Origin: Flavobacterium sp. SUN052
Lineage (GTDB): Bacteria > Bacteroidota > Bacteroidia > Flavobacteriales > Flavobacteriaceae
NCBI RefSeq assembly: GCF_028867935.1
Contig: NZ_JAPQNS010000014.1
Coordinates: 62,001-126,000 of the forward strand
DNA: 64,000 nucleotides
Reading direction: 5' to 3'
The notes under the pieces were generated by a model. The model saw nothing but the letters and a program-made list of their open reading frames with translations, ran no database searches and was not told where the DNA came from. Shown here one piece after another: positions 47,105 through 56,301 of this stretch. Positions within the stretch are counted from its first letter, which is position 1. Every line of letters starts with the position of its first letter. The translations under genes and the position numbers were made by a program.

Positions 47105-48528
47105 TTGGCGGGCAGAACTTGTGATTTTTGCAGTAAACGGCTGCTAACAACGTACAGACCAGCCGCAATGAACCAGCCAGGAATGGCCATGAAAAAGAAG
47201 AAATCGGCGTTTGTCCAGCGGTAAATAACGTAGCAGACCGCCACCGACACCACCCAGGTGATGGCCGCAGCCCAGTTGACCGACAGCCCGGCCCGCTCGG
47301 CGAAATTGGGCGTAAGTCCCCACCGTTTAAATAAGAAAACGTCCATGAACACCACCGCCCCAACCGGCGCGGCAATCAAGGCGAATACGGCCAGCAGTTG
47401 ATCCAGCCGGGCCACTAAGCCCGGAAAACAGGCCATACCCCCCGCAATGGCCCCCAGCGCGACCGTCAGCTTCCAGCGTTTGGCGGATGGAAACAGGCCC
47501 TGCACGGCCAGCCCCGCCCGGTAGAGCGTGGGGTTGGCCGTGGTCCAGCCCGCAATGACCACGCAGACCGTACCGGCTAAGCCCGCACCAATGGTGGCCA
47601 CCTGCCCCGGCGTGGGGTCACTGATACCGGCCCGCAGCGCGGCCGCGCATAGAATACCCGACGCAATCCAGGCCAGAAAATGCCCGATAAACATGCCCCC
47701 CGCCGAAGCCAGGCCGTAGTAGGGTTTGCGGGCGTAGCGGTAAATCATCATGTCGGCCAGCCCGATGTGCATGGACGTGTTGCAGAGCCACGAGAAAATA
47801 AGGACGTGCCAGAACGAGTAGCGGGTCATGCCGGGAGCGGGCGTACCCGTCCAGATGGTCTGGTTGGCAACCGTCCAGAAATCATCCACCGACCGAACGC
47901 CCAACTGCGGCAGCACGGCTAAGGCCGACGCCAGAAAAATCCAGGGCATCCAGGGCGTGCTGATTTTGGCAAAGCGCGTGACCCAGTCAATGCCGAGAAT
48001 CGAAATCAGGGTGATGAGAGCCGTGAGCACAACCACCAGCACAAACCACGACGGGTGCTGCGGAACCAGTTGCGAAAACCCCGGCGTGGGCAATCCCAGC
48101 ACCAGCCCCACCGCCCCGGCCGACACCACCACCATGAAAGCAGCAAAGGCACACGCCTGCAAGCCCGACAGGGCGTTGAAAAAACTAACCAGCCGGTAGC
48201 CGCAGATTTTCTCCAACTGATAAAACAGCGTGAGCCGGGTCCGCACGGAAATTGGGGCGCAGATAAACGTCCAGCTCAGGGTGGCTAAGGTGTTGCCCAC
48301 CAGCAGCCCCAGCAACACATCGGTGGCGGTGGCTCCGTGCAATACGAACAGCGGCCCAATCACAAACTCAGTCCCGGCAATGTGCTCGCCTGCTACTAAG
48401 GCCAGAAATTCCCGGAACCCCTTGGTTTTGCTAGTCGGCACGGGTTCGCGTTCGTATTCGTTGATGGCGTCTAACTGACGGGCAATGGACCGGGGTGGTT
48501 CGGCAACCAGCGGATTGGCGTGTTCCAT
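47101..48528 (-). CDS. NCS1-type (CodB-like) inner-membrane permease
   Basis: 475 residues with about 12 hydrophobic helices. ALVAGEHIAGTEFVIGPLFVLHG in the first helix region and the overall pattern fit the purine-cytosine/allantoin permease family (NCS1), sodium- or proton-coupled LeuT-fold transporters. The N-terminal 40 residues are polar and cytosolic. It lies 9 bp after a DUF4380 gene and is coupled by overlap to a tiny membrane protein and then GH127. The context implies a sugar or glycoside cargo rather than a nucleobase, which would be unusual for NCS1; the cargo is inference. Confidence 0.78.
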   Translation of the reverse strand: MEHANPLVAEPPRSIARQLDAINEYEREPVPTSKTKGFREFLALVAGEHIAGTEFVIGPLFVLHGATATDVLLGLLVGNTLATLSWTFICAPISVRTRLTLFYQLEKICGYRLVSFFNALSGLQACAFAAFMVVVSAGAVGLVLGLPTPGFSQLVPQHPSWFVLVVVLTALITLISILGIDWVTRFAKISTPWMPWIFLASALAVLPQLGVRSVDDFWTVANQTIWTGTPAPGMTRYSFWHVLIFSWLCNTSMHIGLADMMIYRYARKPYYGLASAGGMFIGHFLAWIASGILCAAALRAGISDPTPGQVATIGAGLAGTVCVVIAGWTTANPTLYRAGLAVQGLFPSAKRWKLTVALGAIAGGMACFPGLVARLDQLLAVFALIAAPVGAVVFMDVFLFKRWGLTPNFAERAGLSVNWAAAITWVVSVAVCYVIYRWTNADFFFFMAIPGWFIAAGLYVVSSRLLQKSQVLPAK

Positions 48529-48537
48529 AAAAACGGG

Positions 48538-49491
48538 TTAAGATGACTGACGGATAAGCTGATGAATAAGCCGCATTGCGTCGGATTCGGCTGCCGGGCC
48601 GCGCTGCCAAAGCGAACGCACGTACCAACGGACGCGCCAGGTGAGCGACTGACCCGGCCCCAGCCGACGATAGGGGCTGTGGGCTTCGACTTCGATATAG
48701 CGTTTGAGCGGGGCGGTAAACACTTCCACTTCACCCTGAAACGGTGGCAGATCAGCCACAGGCGTATCGGCAAAAACCTTCACGAACACCTGGTCGTCCG
48801 CTACGTGAGCGATCCATCCCCGGCTGTCGCTGAAGAGTTTGGGTACCGGGCTGTCGGCCTGCTCAACCCGGAGCCGCGCCAGCGAATCCGTTACGGTCAG
48901 GCCCGGAAAGACGCTGGCGGGTTGCCGGGTGAGGTAAAACGCATGTTTATACGCCGGGTTTGGCATCCGGTAGCGATCCGGCATGAAACTCCCCGGTGCA
49001 AACAAACAGATGCCAGCTTTGGGTCGGCGGGTCACTTCCCACAGGGCCACTGTCCGGCTCGAATCGGTCTGGTTCTGGAGCGTGTAGGTCAGCGCGATTG
49101 CCGAGTCGGGCGTAATGGCGATGGCTTTTGTCAGTTGAAAACCACTCTGCGGGCAAACCGCGCTTTGCATCGTCAGGCTCCGGGGCGTTTGCTCAAGCAG
49201 GGTGTAGGGACCGCTATCCAGCGACGGGTAGGGGGGCCATCGCCAAACCGACTGCGGGCTGGTCCACACCGTTGAGCCAAACAAAACCGAATCCTGGTCG
49301 GCCGTAAAAAGCTGCTCGATTCCATCCTGTTTGAGCGAACCGATCCGTCCGCCCTGCCGGGGCAAAACGAGTAGGTCAAGCCCGGCCGCTATTAGCCGAA
49401 CGGTACGGGCCGAGGGCGGTTTGTGGCTGAAACGCCGGGTTTCCGGGTTGGTCAGCAGAAGTAACAGCCAGAGTTGTCTGAAAAAAAACAT
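48538..49491 (-). CDS. Secreted DUF4380-type mutarotase-fold protein
   Basis: ATG 49491 is preferred to a TTG at 49527; it starts a hydrophobic signal (MFFFRQLWLLLLLTN), length 317. The body resembles DUF4380/aldose-1-epimerase-like beta-sandwich proteins: LLVLPRQGGRIGSLKQDG near the N-terminus, YTLQNQTDSSRTVALWEVTR in the middle, and SLTWRVRWYVRSL near the end. Such proteins are presumed to bind or epimerise sugars; no catalytic residues can be claimed. It is the first gene of the operon ending with susD3 and lies back to back with the membrane AraC regulator gene (148 bp between). Confidence 0.65.
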   Translation of the reverse strand: MFFFRQLWLLLLLTNPETRRFSHKPPSARTVRLIAAGLDLLVLPRQGGRIGSLKQDGIEQLFTADQDSVLFGSTVWTSPQSVWRWPPYPSLDSGPYTLLEQTPRSLTMQSAVCPQSGFQLTKAIAITPDSAIALTYTLQNQTDSSRTVALWEVTRRPKAGICLFAPGSFMPDRYRMPNPAYKHAFYLTRQPASVFPGLTVTDSLARLRVEQADSPVPKLFSDSRGWIAHVADDQVFVKVFADTPVADLPPFQGEVEVFTAPLKRYIEVEAHSPYRRLGPGQSLTWRVRWYVRSLWQRGPAAESDAMRLIHQLIRQSS

Positions 49492-49639
49492 ACTATCCGG
49501 TGGGAAAAAAAGGCTATTTTTCGTCAAAACTGGTCTTTACAGTCTCAACTCTCCTCTGATTTTGCAAACCCGTAGAGAATAGTTTTATTCAACTAAGTAA
49601 TTGCACTAAAATTAAAAGAGGATCGGCTATTACCATCAA

Positions 49640-50842
49640 ATGCAATCATTTAAAGAAGCCTTATACGTTTGGGATGCCTTTCAGTGCCTGTTTCTGGGGT
49701 TGATCCTATTGTTTCTTCGCCGAAATCAGTGCAACCGGCTACTGGCCCTTTTTTTCCTGATGGGTGGTACGCTGGTCGTGCTGCAGTATTTTTTCAATTT
49801 CAAAAACTACCTCTACATCCTGCCACAGGTTTCGTTCGTAGCCGACATTATCCGATTTTCGTTCGCGCCGACGCTGTATTTATACGTCTATTTAGTGCTG
49901 CAAAAAAAACTCCCCGACTACTGGTGGACTTATTACCTGCCCGCCGGCTTGTTTGCAGGTTATTTTGTGAGTTTCCAACTACTACGCTATCAGCCCTACC
50001 ACATCAAATACTACGCCTTCACGCCCCTGCGCCCGGTAGTGTTGGTAAGTTTGTGCGTGACATTCCTGTTTTTTCTGTGGGAGTTACACCGGTTGATGCG
50101 CCGGGTTCAGCCGATGCCCCCGCACGTTCGGAAGTGGGTGGAGGTACTGCGGGTGCTACTGTGGTTCAAGGCGATACCCGTGTTTTATCTGTTCGCGCTG
50201 CGGCTGGTGGTCGGGTTTTACAACAAAGCCTACGTGGAGTCATCGCAGCAGATAATTTTTATCGTGCTGGACATGCTTATCATGCTCGTTGTGCTGGTGC
50301 AGTTGTTTCAGCACCCGTTCATTCTGGCCCTGCCCCGCGTTGAACCGGTGGTAGTGCCGATTGATGAGCCATCGCCGGTTAACGTTTCCGCCGAACCTGC
50401 CGCGTCCGGTCCAGCAACGTTATCAAAAGAAGAAGAGGACGCTCCCCGCCGAAAAATTCATATCCCGCCCATCGAAGCCCGCCCGTACCTCGACCGGCTG
50501 ACTACCCTGATCGAGCAGGAAAAAATCTACCTGACCCCCGAACTGAACGAGAAACTACTGGCCGATGCCGTTGGCATTCAGCCCTACCTACTCTCCAAAC
50601 TCCTCAACGACCACGTTGGCGAGACCTTCAACGAGTTTTTGAACCGCAACCGGATTGAAGAGGCCAAGCGGCTTTTGATGTCGCCTAAATCGAATCAGTT
50701 CACCATTTTTGCCATTGCCTTAGACTGCGGCTATAACTCAGAATCAGTGTTTTACACCAACTTCAAGCGATACACCGGCCTGACCCCCAAGAAATACAAG
50801 GAAGAACAAAACCGGTCAGTCGGCGAGGAAAAGCCGGCCTGA
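49640..50842 (+). CDS. Membrane-anchored AraC-family transcription regulator
   Basis: 400 residues. The first 230 contain seven or so hydrophobic helices (for example CLFLGLILLFL, LLALFFLMGGTLVVL, VLVSLCVTFLFFLWEL). A linker rich in Pro/Glu (about 235-270) follows, then an AraC/XylS DNA-binding domain (about 285-390): LLADAVGIQPYLLSKLLND, FNEFLNRNRIEEAKRLL, CGYNSESVFYTNFKRYTGLTPKKY. This layout, a membrane sensor fused to an AraC domain, occurs in Bacteroidota. It is divergent from the DUF4380-permease-GH127-susCD3 operon and is its likely regulator. The signal sensed is unknown. Confidence 0.85.
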   Translation: MQSFKEALYVWDAFQCLFLGLILLFLRRNQCNRLLALFFLMGGTLVVLQYFFNFKNYLYILPQVSFVADIIRFSFAPTLYLYVYLVLQKKLPDYWWTYYLPAGLFAGYFVSFQLLRYQPYHIKYYAFTPLRPVVLVSLCVTFLFFLWELHRLMRRVQPMPPHVRKWVEVLRVLLWFKAIPVFYLFALRLVVGFYNKAYVESSQQIIFIVLDMLIMLVVLVQLFQHPFILALPRVEPVVVPIDEPSPVNVSAEPAASGPATLSKEEEDAPRRKIHIPPIEARPYLDRLTTLIEQEKIYLTPELNEKLLADAVGIQPYLLSKLLNDHVGETFNEFLNRNRIEEAKRLLMSPKSNQFTIFAIALDCGYNSESVFYTNFKRYTGLTPKKYKEEQNRSVGEEKPA

Positions 50843-51093
50843 ATGGTAGGGCCTGTTTGAAAACGGCAAGAGATGGGTAAACACAACCATTCTCTCAGGG
50901 TCATTTTGAATGCCCTCCTCTGCGTTACCGAAACTGGCCGCTGATGATGACAAATACATAACGATTTTCCGCCCTGGCTTATCTATTACCATCAGCACGC
51001 ATTCGACCGTTTATCTTCCTAACAGACGCACTTCGGCAGTTTTTAGCCTTTGTTACCTGTGAAAATAAAGATGCCGTTCAGATCGTAAGCGTG

Positions 51094-52443
51094 CTATCGG
51101 GTCATGATTCTATATACAGCCACAAAAGCATTGGATGGTACGGCCGCAAACGTGACCGTATCGCCCGTTTGCCGGAAGGCAACGGGTTTATTTGTATCGG
51201 TCAGAATCGTGGTTATGGTCAAACCCCTAGCATCCAGCGTCAGCGATTTCGCCGTTCGGTCGAACACGAACAGGTTAATTTGCTTGTCTTTTCGCGTGCT
51301 GGTGTACTGATTGTCAGCCACAAACGGGCCGCCCTGCGTGCCGTAAATCAGGGTTTCGTGCCGACCCAGCCACCGGCCCACCTGCTGTAGGATGCGGATG
51401 GCTTCCGGCTCAAAGTTGCCGTCGGGCCGGGGGCCGATGTTGAGCAGGTAGTTGCCGCCATCGCCCACGGTTTTCAACAAATCCACCAAAACAGTTTCGT
51501 AAGGCATGAACGTAAAGTTTTTCTTCCACGACCACTGCGATTTGTCCAGCGTTACCCAGGCCTGCCAGGGATAAGGTGATTTGCCCAGCACCTTCGATTC
51601 CTCCGCCGTGAAATTAGTGGTGATGCGTTCGCGCTCTTCAAAATCGCCCGCGTAGATGGTTGCTTTCCAAATGCCGGTTTCTTTCTGGCCGGGGGCGATG
51701 TAGCGGCCCTTGTCGGTACGGTTGTTGACCACTACCTCATCGTTCAGCTTTCGGATGTAGAGGTACGCATCCGAACCGATGGCGTGGGTCCAGGTGCTGT
51801 CCCAGTCGCCGTCGAACTGAATGAGTTTCGAGTTGTACTTCGTAACCAGTTCGCGTAACTGATTTTTCATGTAAATCCAGTAGCGTTGCTGGTTAGGCGT
51901 ATCGGCTTGCGCCGGAAACAGCGGGCCGGGGCCACCGTGTCCGTAGGGCTGATAATCGGGGTGGTACCAGTCTAAGCTCGAATAGTAGGTGCCAAACAAA
52001 ATTCCCTTCTGCTGGCAGGCATCGCTGAGTTCCTTCAGCATATCCCGCCCGAAGGGGGTATTTTTAATGGTGTAGGGCGAGTAGTCGGAATGCCACATGG
52101 CAAAGCCGTCGTGGTGCTTGGTGGTGAAGACCACGTATCGCGCCCCGAAACTTCTGATTAAATCGGCCCACTCCGTAGCGTTGTAGCGGGTGGGGTTGAA
52201 TTTTTTGTAAAGTTCATCATACTCGGCCCTGGGTACTTCTTTTCCCCGCGACCAGGAGATTTCTTCGCCACTCAGGCTGCTCGGGCCCCAGTGAATGCTG
52301 ATGCCAATGCGGGCATCCTGAAAGCGTTTGATTGCCTTTGCATTCGTGTATAGGCCGGGGTTCAGTTCGCCCCCGCCGATGCGGGCTTGCGCCCAGGTCG
52401 TTATGGCCACGAGTGACAGCAGGGCGGTTAGTTTGGTCGTCAT
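51094..52443 (-). CDS. Secreted GH29 alpha-L-fucosidase
   Basis: ATG 52443 overlaps the permease stop by 4 bp and starts a signal peptide (MTTKLTALLSLVAITTWAQA), giving 449 residues. GH29 hallmarks are RFQDARIGISIHWGPSSL, GARYVVFTTKHHDGFAMW and KLIQFDGDWDSTW, whose first Asp is the likely nucleophile. NYLLNIGPRPDGNFEPEA closes the catalytic domain, and a short beta domain ends the protein. It releases L-fucose from glycans in the periplasm or outside the cell. Last gene of a five-gene fucose operon whose other members import and oxidise the sugar. Confidence 0.92.
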   Translation of the reverse strand: MTTKLTALLSLVAITTWAQARIGGGELNPGLYTNAKAIKRFQDARIGISIHWGPSSLSGEEISWSRGKEVPRAEYDELYKKFNPTRYNATEWADLIRSFGARYVVFTTKHHDGFAMWHSDYSPYTIKNTPFGRDMLKELSDACQQKGILFGTYYSSLDWYHPDYQPYGHGGPGPLFPAQADTPNQQRYWIYMKNQLRELVTKYNSKLIQFDGDWDSTWTHAIGSDAYLYIRKLNDEVVVNNRTDKGRYIAPGQKETGIWKATIYAGDFEERERITTNFTAEESKVLGKSPYPWQAWVTLDKSQWSWKKNFTFMPYETVLVDLLKTVGDGGNYLLNIGPRPDGNFEPEAIRILQQVGRWLGRHETLIYGTQGGPFVADNQYTSTRKDKQINLFVFDRTAKSLTLDARGLTITTILTDTNKPVAFRQTGDTVTFAAVPSNAFVAVYRIMTR

Positions 52444-53714
52444 TGGTTTTGCGGAATGAGTGGACGTTGCAGCCGGTTTGCATACCCGCCCAGGCTGTAA
52501 AAAATAATATAGCCATAGCATAAAAGTGGTATCAGAAAAGCCGGGCGAAAGCTGTATCTATCCACCAGAAAGCCCATAAGCGGAGGCACCAGCGCGGCTC
52601 CAACGCCAATGCTCATGATCAGCAGCGACGAGCCGGTTTTGGTGTATTTACCCAGGCCGCTGATGCTGAGTGTAAACAGAATGGGGTACATCACCGACGT
52701 AAACAACCCCACCGCCGACAGGCAGTAAACCGATGCATAACCCGTTGTGAACAGCGAACCTGCCACCAGCCCCAGCGCACCGATGGCGCAGCCCGTCAGC
52801 AGCCGGGGCGGGTAGATACGGCGCAGCAGCCAGGCCCCGGTCAGGCGACCCACCAGCACCAGTCCCATGAACAGGGAGATAAAAAGCGCGGCTTTTTGTT
52901 CGGTCAGGCCCGGCAGTTGCTGGGTTTTGGCGTACCGGATCAGAAAGCTGACAATGCCTACCTCGGCTCCCAGGTAACAAACCACGCCCAACGCGCCCAG
53001 CACGGTATGCCGGTATTGAAAAATGCGGGTGAGCCGCACCGGGAGTGCCTTGCCTTCAGCAAGGCTGGGTAGTTTGATCAACAAAATGGCCACGCCCAGC
53101 ACCGTCAGCACAGCCGCCAGAGTCAGGTACGGCCCTTTGACCAACTGGGCCTCGGCATCCAGAAAGGTGGCTAACTGGCCGGGCGAATACGTTCGGAGGG
53201 TTGACTCCGGTACGTCCTGCACGTGCAGCAGAAACACGGCACCGATGTAGGGGCCGAGCGTTGCCCCCAGCGACCCAACGGCAGCCGCCAGACTTAGCCG
53301 ACTCGACGCCCGTTCGGGTGTGCCCAGTACGGAGATGTAAGGCGTTGCCGTTACTTCCAGAAACGTGAATCCAGCCGCCAGCACAAACAGCGCACCCAGA
53401 AACAGCGGGTAGTAGCGCGTTTCGGCCGCCGGGAAAAACAGCAGCGCACCTACCGCAGCCGTGAGCAGCCCCGTAACCATGCCCGCCCGGTAGCCAAACC
53501 GCCGGATGTACTGACCAACCGGCAACGCCAGCAGGAAATAAGCCCCAAAAAAAGCCGACTGCACCAGCGACGACTGCAAATTGTTGAGCTGACAGGCGCG
53601 TTTGAGGTGAGGAATCAGCACGTCGTTGATATTGCGGCTGAGGTTCCAGATAAACATCAGGCTCATCACCACCAGCAGCGGGACTATGTACCGGGACGCG
53701 GACGTTGCTTTCAT
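52440..53714 (-). CDS. fucP: FucP-like L-fucose:proton symporter (MFS)
   Basis: ATG 53714 overlaps the stop of the mutarotase gene by 4 bp; 424 residues, 12 predicted helices. Features match FucP: FIWNLSRNINDVLIPHLKR in helix 1, with the Asp that is essential in the E. coli protein, and GFTFLEVTATPYISVLG in helix 4 with the conserved Glu. It should carry L-fucose into the cytosol after release by the GH29 enzyme encoded next. Other sugars (for example galactose) are possible for this subfamily. Confidence 0.85.
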   Translation of the reverse strand: MKATSASRYIVPLLVVMSLMFIWNLSRNINDVLIPHLKRACQLNNLQSSLVQSAFFGAYFLLALPVGQYIRRFGYRAGMVTGLLTAAVGALLFFPAAETRYYPLFLGALFVLAAGFTFLEVTATPYISVLGTPERASSRLSLAAAVGSLGATLGPYIGAVFLLHVQDVPESTLRTYSPGQLATFLDAEAQLVKGPYLTLAAVLTVLGVAILLIKLPSLAEGKALPVRLTRIFQYRHTVLGALGVVCYLGAEVGIVSFLIRYAKTQQLPGLTEQKAALFISLFMGLVLVGRLTGAWLLRRIYPPRLLTGCAIGALGLVAGSLFTTGYASVYCLSAVGLFTSVMYPILFTLSISGLGKYTKTGSSLLIMSIGVGAALVPPLMGFLVDRYSFRPAFLIPLLCYGYIIFYSLGGYANRLQRPLIPQNQ

Positions 53715-54073
53715 GGGCGTTTCGTCGGAGTAAGGCAATCCGTCAACCGGAATACGGGCTTCATTTTGGCCCAGTGTTCGCCGGGCTGGGCTTCGGGCAG
53801 CCGTTTCTGCCACTGCCCCACAAAAGCGGCCCATTCGGGCTGGTCGGTTAGCTGACCCATTTTCCGGAAGGCTTCGTCGAGGTTCACGCCCTCGTCCGTT
53901 TCGACAATCATGAACAGCCGGGTGCCAATCCGGTAAATCTGCATGTCCAGCACGCCAACGGACCGGATTCCTACCGGAATGGCGGGCCAGATGGCTTCGG
54001 GCTGGTGATAGTGTTCGTATTGGGCGATGGCTTCCGGCTCATCGACCAGGTCAAGGGCTAAACAGGTACGCAT
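53711..54073 (-). CDS. L-rhamnose/L-fucose mutarotase
   Basis: ATG 54073 gives 120 residues, close to the family norm of about 104-115. The RhaM-type ferredoxin-like fold is shown by AQYEHYHQPEAIWPAI, with the active-site His, IYRIGTRLFMIVETDEG and a Trp-rich end (PEWAAFVGQWQKRLPEA). It interconverts alpha and beta anomers of a 6-deoxy-L-sugar before oxidation. In this operon the substrate is most likely L-fucose. Its stop overlaps the permease start. Confidence 0.85.
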   Translation of the reverse strand: MRTCLALDLVDEPEAIAQYEHYHQPEAIWPAIPVGIRSVGVLDMQIYRIGTRLFMIVETDEGVNLDEAFRKMGQLTDQPEWAAFVGQWQKRLPEAQPGEHWAKMKPVFRLTDCLTPTKRP

Positions 54074-54086
54074 AGGGGTGTTTGGT

Positions 54087-54851
54087 TTAATGGCGGTAGC
54101 CCAGTTCGGCCCCGCCCCCAACCGGCATCGTGCAGCCCGTAATAAATCGGGCGGCATCCGACACCAGAAATACGGCTACGTCGGCAATGACATCACCCTC
54201 CGGGCAGTAGCCCAGCGGGTGAATCTTGTTGAGGTAAGCATCAAGGGAAGCCGGGTCGGGTTGCTCGGCGACCCAGGTGCGGAGCAACGGGGTCCGGACC
54301 CCCGCCGGACATAGCGCATTGACCCGGATGCCGAAGGGGGCGTAGTCGAGAGCCATCGCTTTGGTCAGGGCGTTCATGCCGCCTTTCGTGGCTACGTAAG
54401 CCGCGTGAATCGACTGCCCAATGCTGCCTACCAAACTGCTGGTGTTGAGAATACAACCCCGGCTGGTTTTCAGGGCTTCCAGCCCGTAGCGGGTGGTCCA
54501 GTACACACTCTTCAGGTTCACCGTCATCAACGTGTCCCACTCGTCTTCGGTGGTTTCCTCCAGCGATTTCGACGGGCTGGCCAGTCCCGCGTTGTTATGA
54601 ATGACATCGAGTCTGCCAAACCGTTGCCGGGCCTGTTGGAGGGCCGTTTTGACATCGTCTTCCCGGCCCACGTTGCCCACGTACCCGGTATGTGGCTCGC
54701 CTAATTGGCTGAGTAGAGTGGCGAGCTGCGCCTTGTTGTAGTCCATGATGAACACCGACGCGCCCGCCCGTGCGTAGGCCAGGGCGCACTCGGCCCCGAT
54801 ACCGGACGCTCCGCCCGTCAGAAAAACGACTTTGTTGGTTAATGTAGACAT
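54087..54851 (-). CDS. SDR-family dehydrogenase of the fucose pathway
   Basis: 254 residues, classical short-chain dehydrogenase: TGGASGIG nucleotide-binding motif (13-20), NNAG near residue 90, SSLVGS with the catalytic Ser, and YVATK with the catalytic Tyr and Lys. It may be L-fucose 1-dehydrogenase (fucose to fuconolactone) or 2-keto-3-deoxy-L-fuconate dehydrogenase; both are SDRs in non-phosphorylative fucose pathways, and sequence alone does not decide. It lies 10 bp after the fuconate dehydratase gene. Confidence 0.82.
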   Translation of the reverse strand: MSTLTNKVVFLTGGASGIGAECALAYARAGASVFIMDYNKAQLATLLSQLGEPHTGYVGNVGREDDVKTALQQARQRFGRLDVIHNNAGLASPSKSLEETTEDEWDTLMTVNLKSVYWTTRYGLEALKTSRGCILNTSSLVGSIGQSIHAAYVATKGGMNALTKAMALDYAPFGIRVNALCPAGVRTPLLRTWVAEQPDPASLDAYLNKIHPLGYCPEGDVIADVAVFLVSDAARFITGCTMPVGGGAELGYRH

Positions 54852-54860
54852 CTTCCTGAG

Positions 54861-56090
54861 TTAGGCGGGTACTAAATCGCTGCTGCTGCCCGGCTCCTGC
54901 GGCACCTGGTAGTAGCCGTCCAGCACCTGAGCCGGTTGGGTAAAATAAGGGCGCAGGTGCGGAATATACTCCAGAAACAAATTCTCGTGGCCCATCCCAA
55001 TATGGTTGAACAGCACCAGATGCTGGTGAATCTGCCCCATGTCGCCCACGTGGGGAACTACGGGTACGCCAGCCTGTTTGGCCAGTAAGCTGATGGTCAG
55101 AAATTCCGATACCCCACCTACCCGCACCGCATCGACCTGGCAGAAACTCATGGCACCGGCCTGCAAAAAGTTTTTAAAAAGAACCTTATTCGGAATGTGT
55201 TCGCCCGTAGCAACCCGGATGGGGGCAATGGCTTCGACAATGGTCCGGTGGCCCAGCACGTCGTCGGGATGGGTGGGTTCTTCAACCCAGTACGGATTCA
55301 TGCCGCTCAGTTGCTGGCAGACTGCAAGTGCCTCCGGCACGTTCCAGCGTTGGTTGGCATCGAGCATCAGCGTAGCCGCGTCGCCGGTGGTTTCGCGAAT
55401 CAGCATGGCCCGGCGCACATCGCGCTGCGGGTCGCTCGAACCAACTTTCAGTTTCAGGGCCGTAAAGCCCCGGTCGAGGGCTTTACGGGTATTGATCACG
55501 ATACGCTCGTCGGAGAAATTGAACCAGCCCACCGAGGTATCGTAGCCTTTATAGCCTGTTTCCAGCACGCCGATGCGGTCAGAACGGCAGGCCTGCGCCT
55601 GCGTGAGCAGGTCGATGGCCTGCTGGCGTGTCAGCACGTCTTCCAGATAACTCAAATCCAGCGTATCGACCAGGACCTGGGGTGGCAAATCGAGTAGGAG
55701 TTTCCAGAGCGGCACCCGGCGCGACTTGGCCCATAAATCAAAACAGGCGTTGACAACGGCAGCTAAGGCCAGATGCGTTACCCCTTTGTGCGGACCCAGC
55801 CAGCGCAGGGCGGGCGCGTCGGCCATCGACCGATAGACCGAACCAAACCCGGCCATCAGTTCCTCAATGTCCCGACCCGGCAACTCCGCTACTACCTGCT
55901 CAATGGCCCGGCAAACCAGGTCATTGCCCGCACCGAGCGTAAAGGCCAGTCCCACTCCTTCGGTCGGCGAATCGGTTTTCAGTACGCACACGGCATAAGC
56001 GTACTGCGCAACGGCGTGCATGGCATCGGACCCGGCTCCGTCCGACATGGTAAACCGCCGGTCTTGAACCTCAACAGAACAAATTTGCAT
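54861..56090 (-). CDS. L-fuconate dehydratase (enolase superfamily)
   Basis: 409 residues, mandelate-racemase-like subgroup. FTALKLKVGSSDP supplies the KxK catalytic lysine. The metal ligands are in LMLDANQRWNV (Asp), WVEEPTHPDD (Glu) and VATGEHIPNK (Glu), and the catalytic His is in VPHVGDMGQIHQH. The sequence follows bacterial FucD enzymes, which dehydrate L-fuconate to 2-keto-3-deoxy-L-fuconate in the cytosol. First gene of the fucose operon, transcribed away from the AraC regulator at 56302 across a 211-bp divergent gap. Confidence 0.88.
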   Translation of the reverse strand: MQICSVEVQDRRFTMSDGAGSDAMHAVAQYAYAVCVLKTDSPTEGVGLAFTLGAGNDLVCRAIEQVVAELPGRDIEELMAGFGSVYRSMADAPALRWLGPHKGVTHLALAAVVNACFDLWAKSRRVPLWKLLLDLPPQVLVDTLDLSYLEDVLTRQQAIDLLTQAQACRSDRIGVLETGYKGYDTSVGWFNFSDERIVINTRKALDRGFTALKLKVGSSDPQRDVRRAMLIRETTGDAATLMLDANQRWNVPEALAVCQQLSGMNPYWVEEPTHPDDVLGHRTIVEAIAPIRVATGEHIPNKVLFKNFLQAGAMSFCQVDAVRVGGVSEFLTISLLAKQAGVPVVPHVGDMGQIHQHLVLFNHIGMGHENLFLEYIPHLRPYFTQPAQVLDGYYQVPQEPGSSSDLVPA

Positions 56091-56301
56091 TGTTTTTGCT
56101 AACGGAGTATGTAAAACGACCGGGCCAGTAAATTTACACCGATTGAAGCAGATACGCTCTTTCAGATCAGGAAATACGCATTTGACCGGAGTAGTACCTA
56201 CTTTTGATTAAGAATTATGCAAATTACCCTTAATTTATTCACAGATGCTCACTACAGATTAACAAGTTCCAATACTATAGTAGCTTAATTAAAACCGACC
56301 C

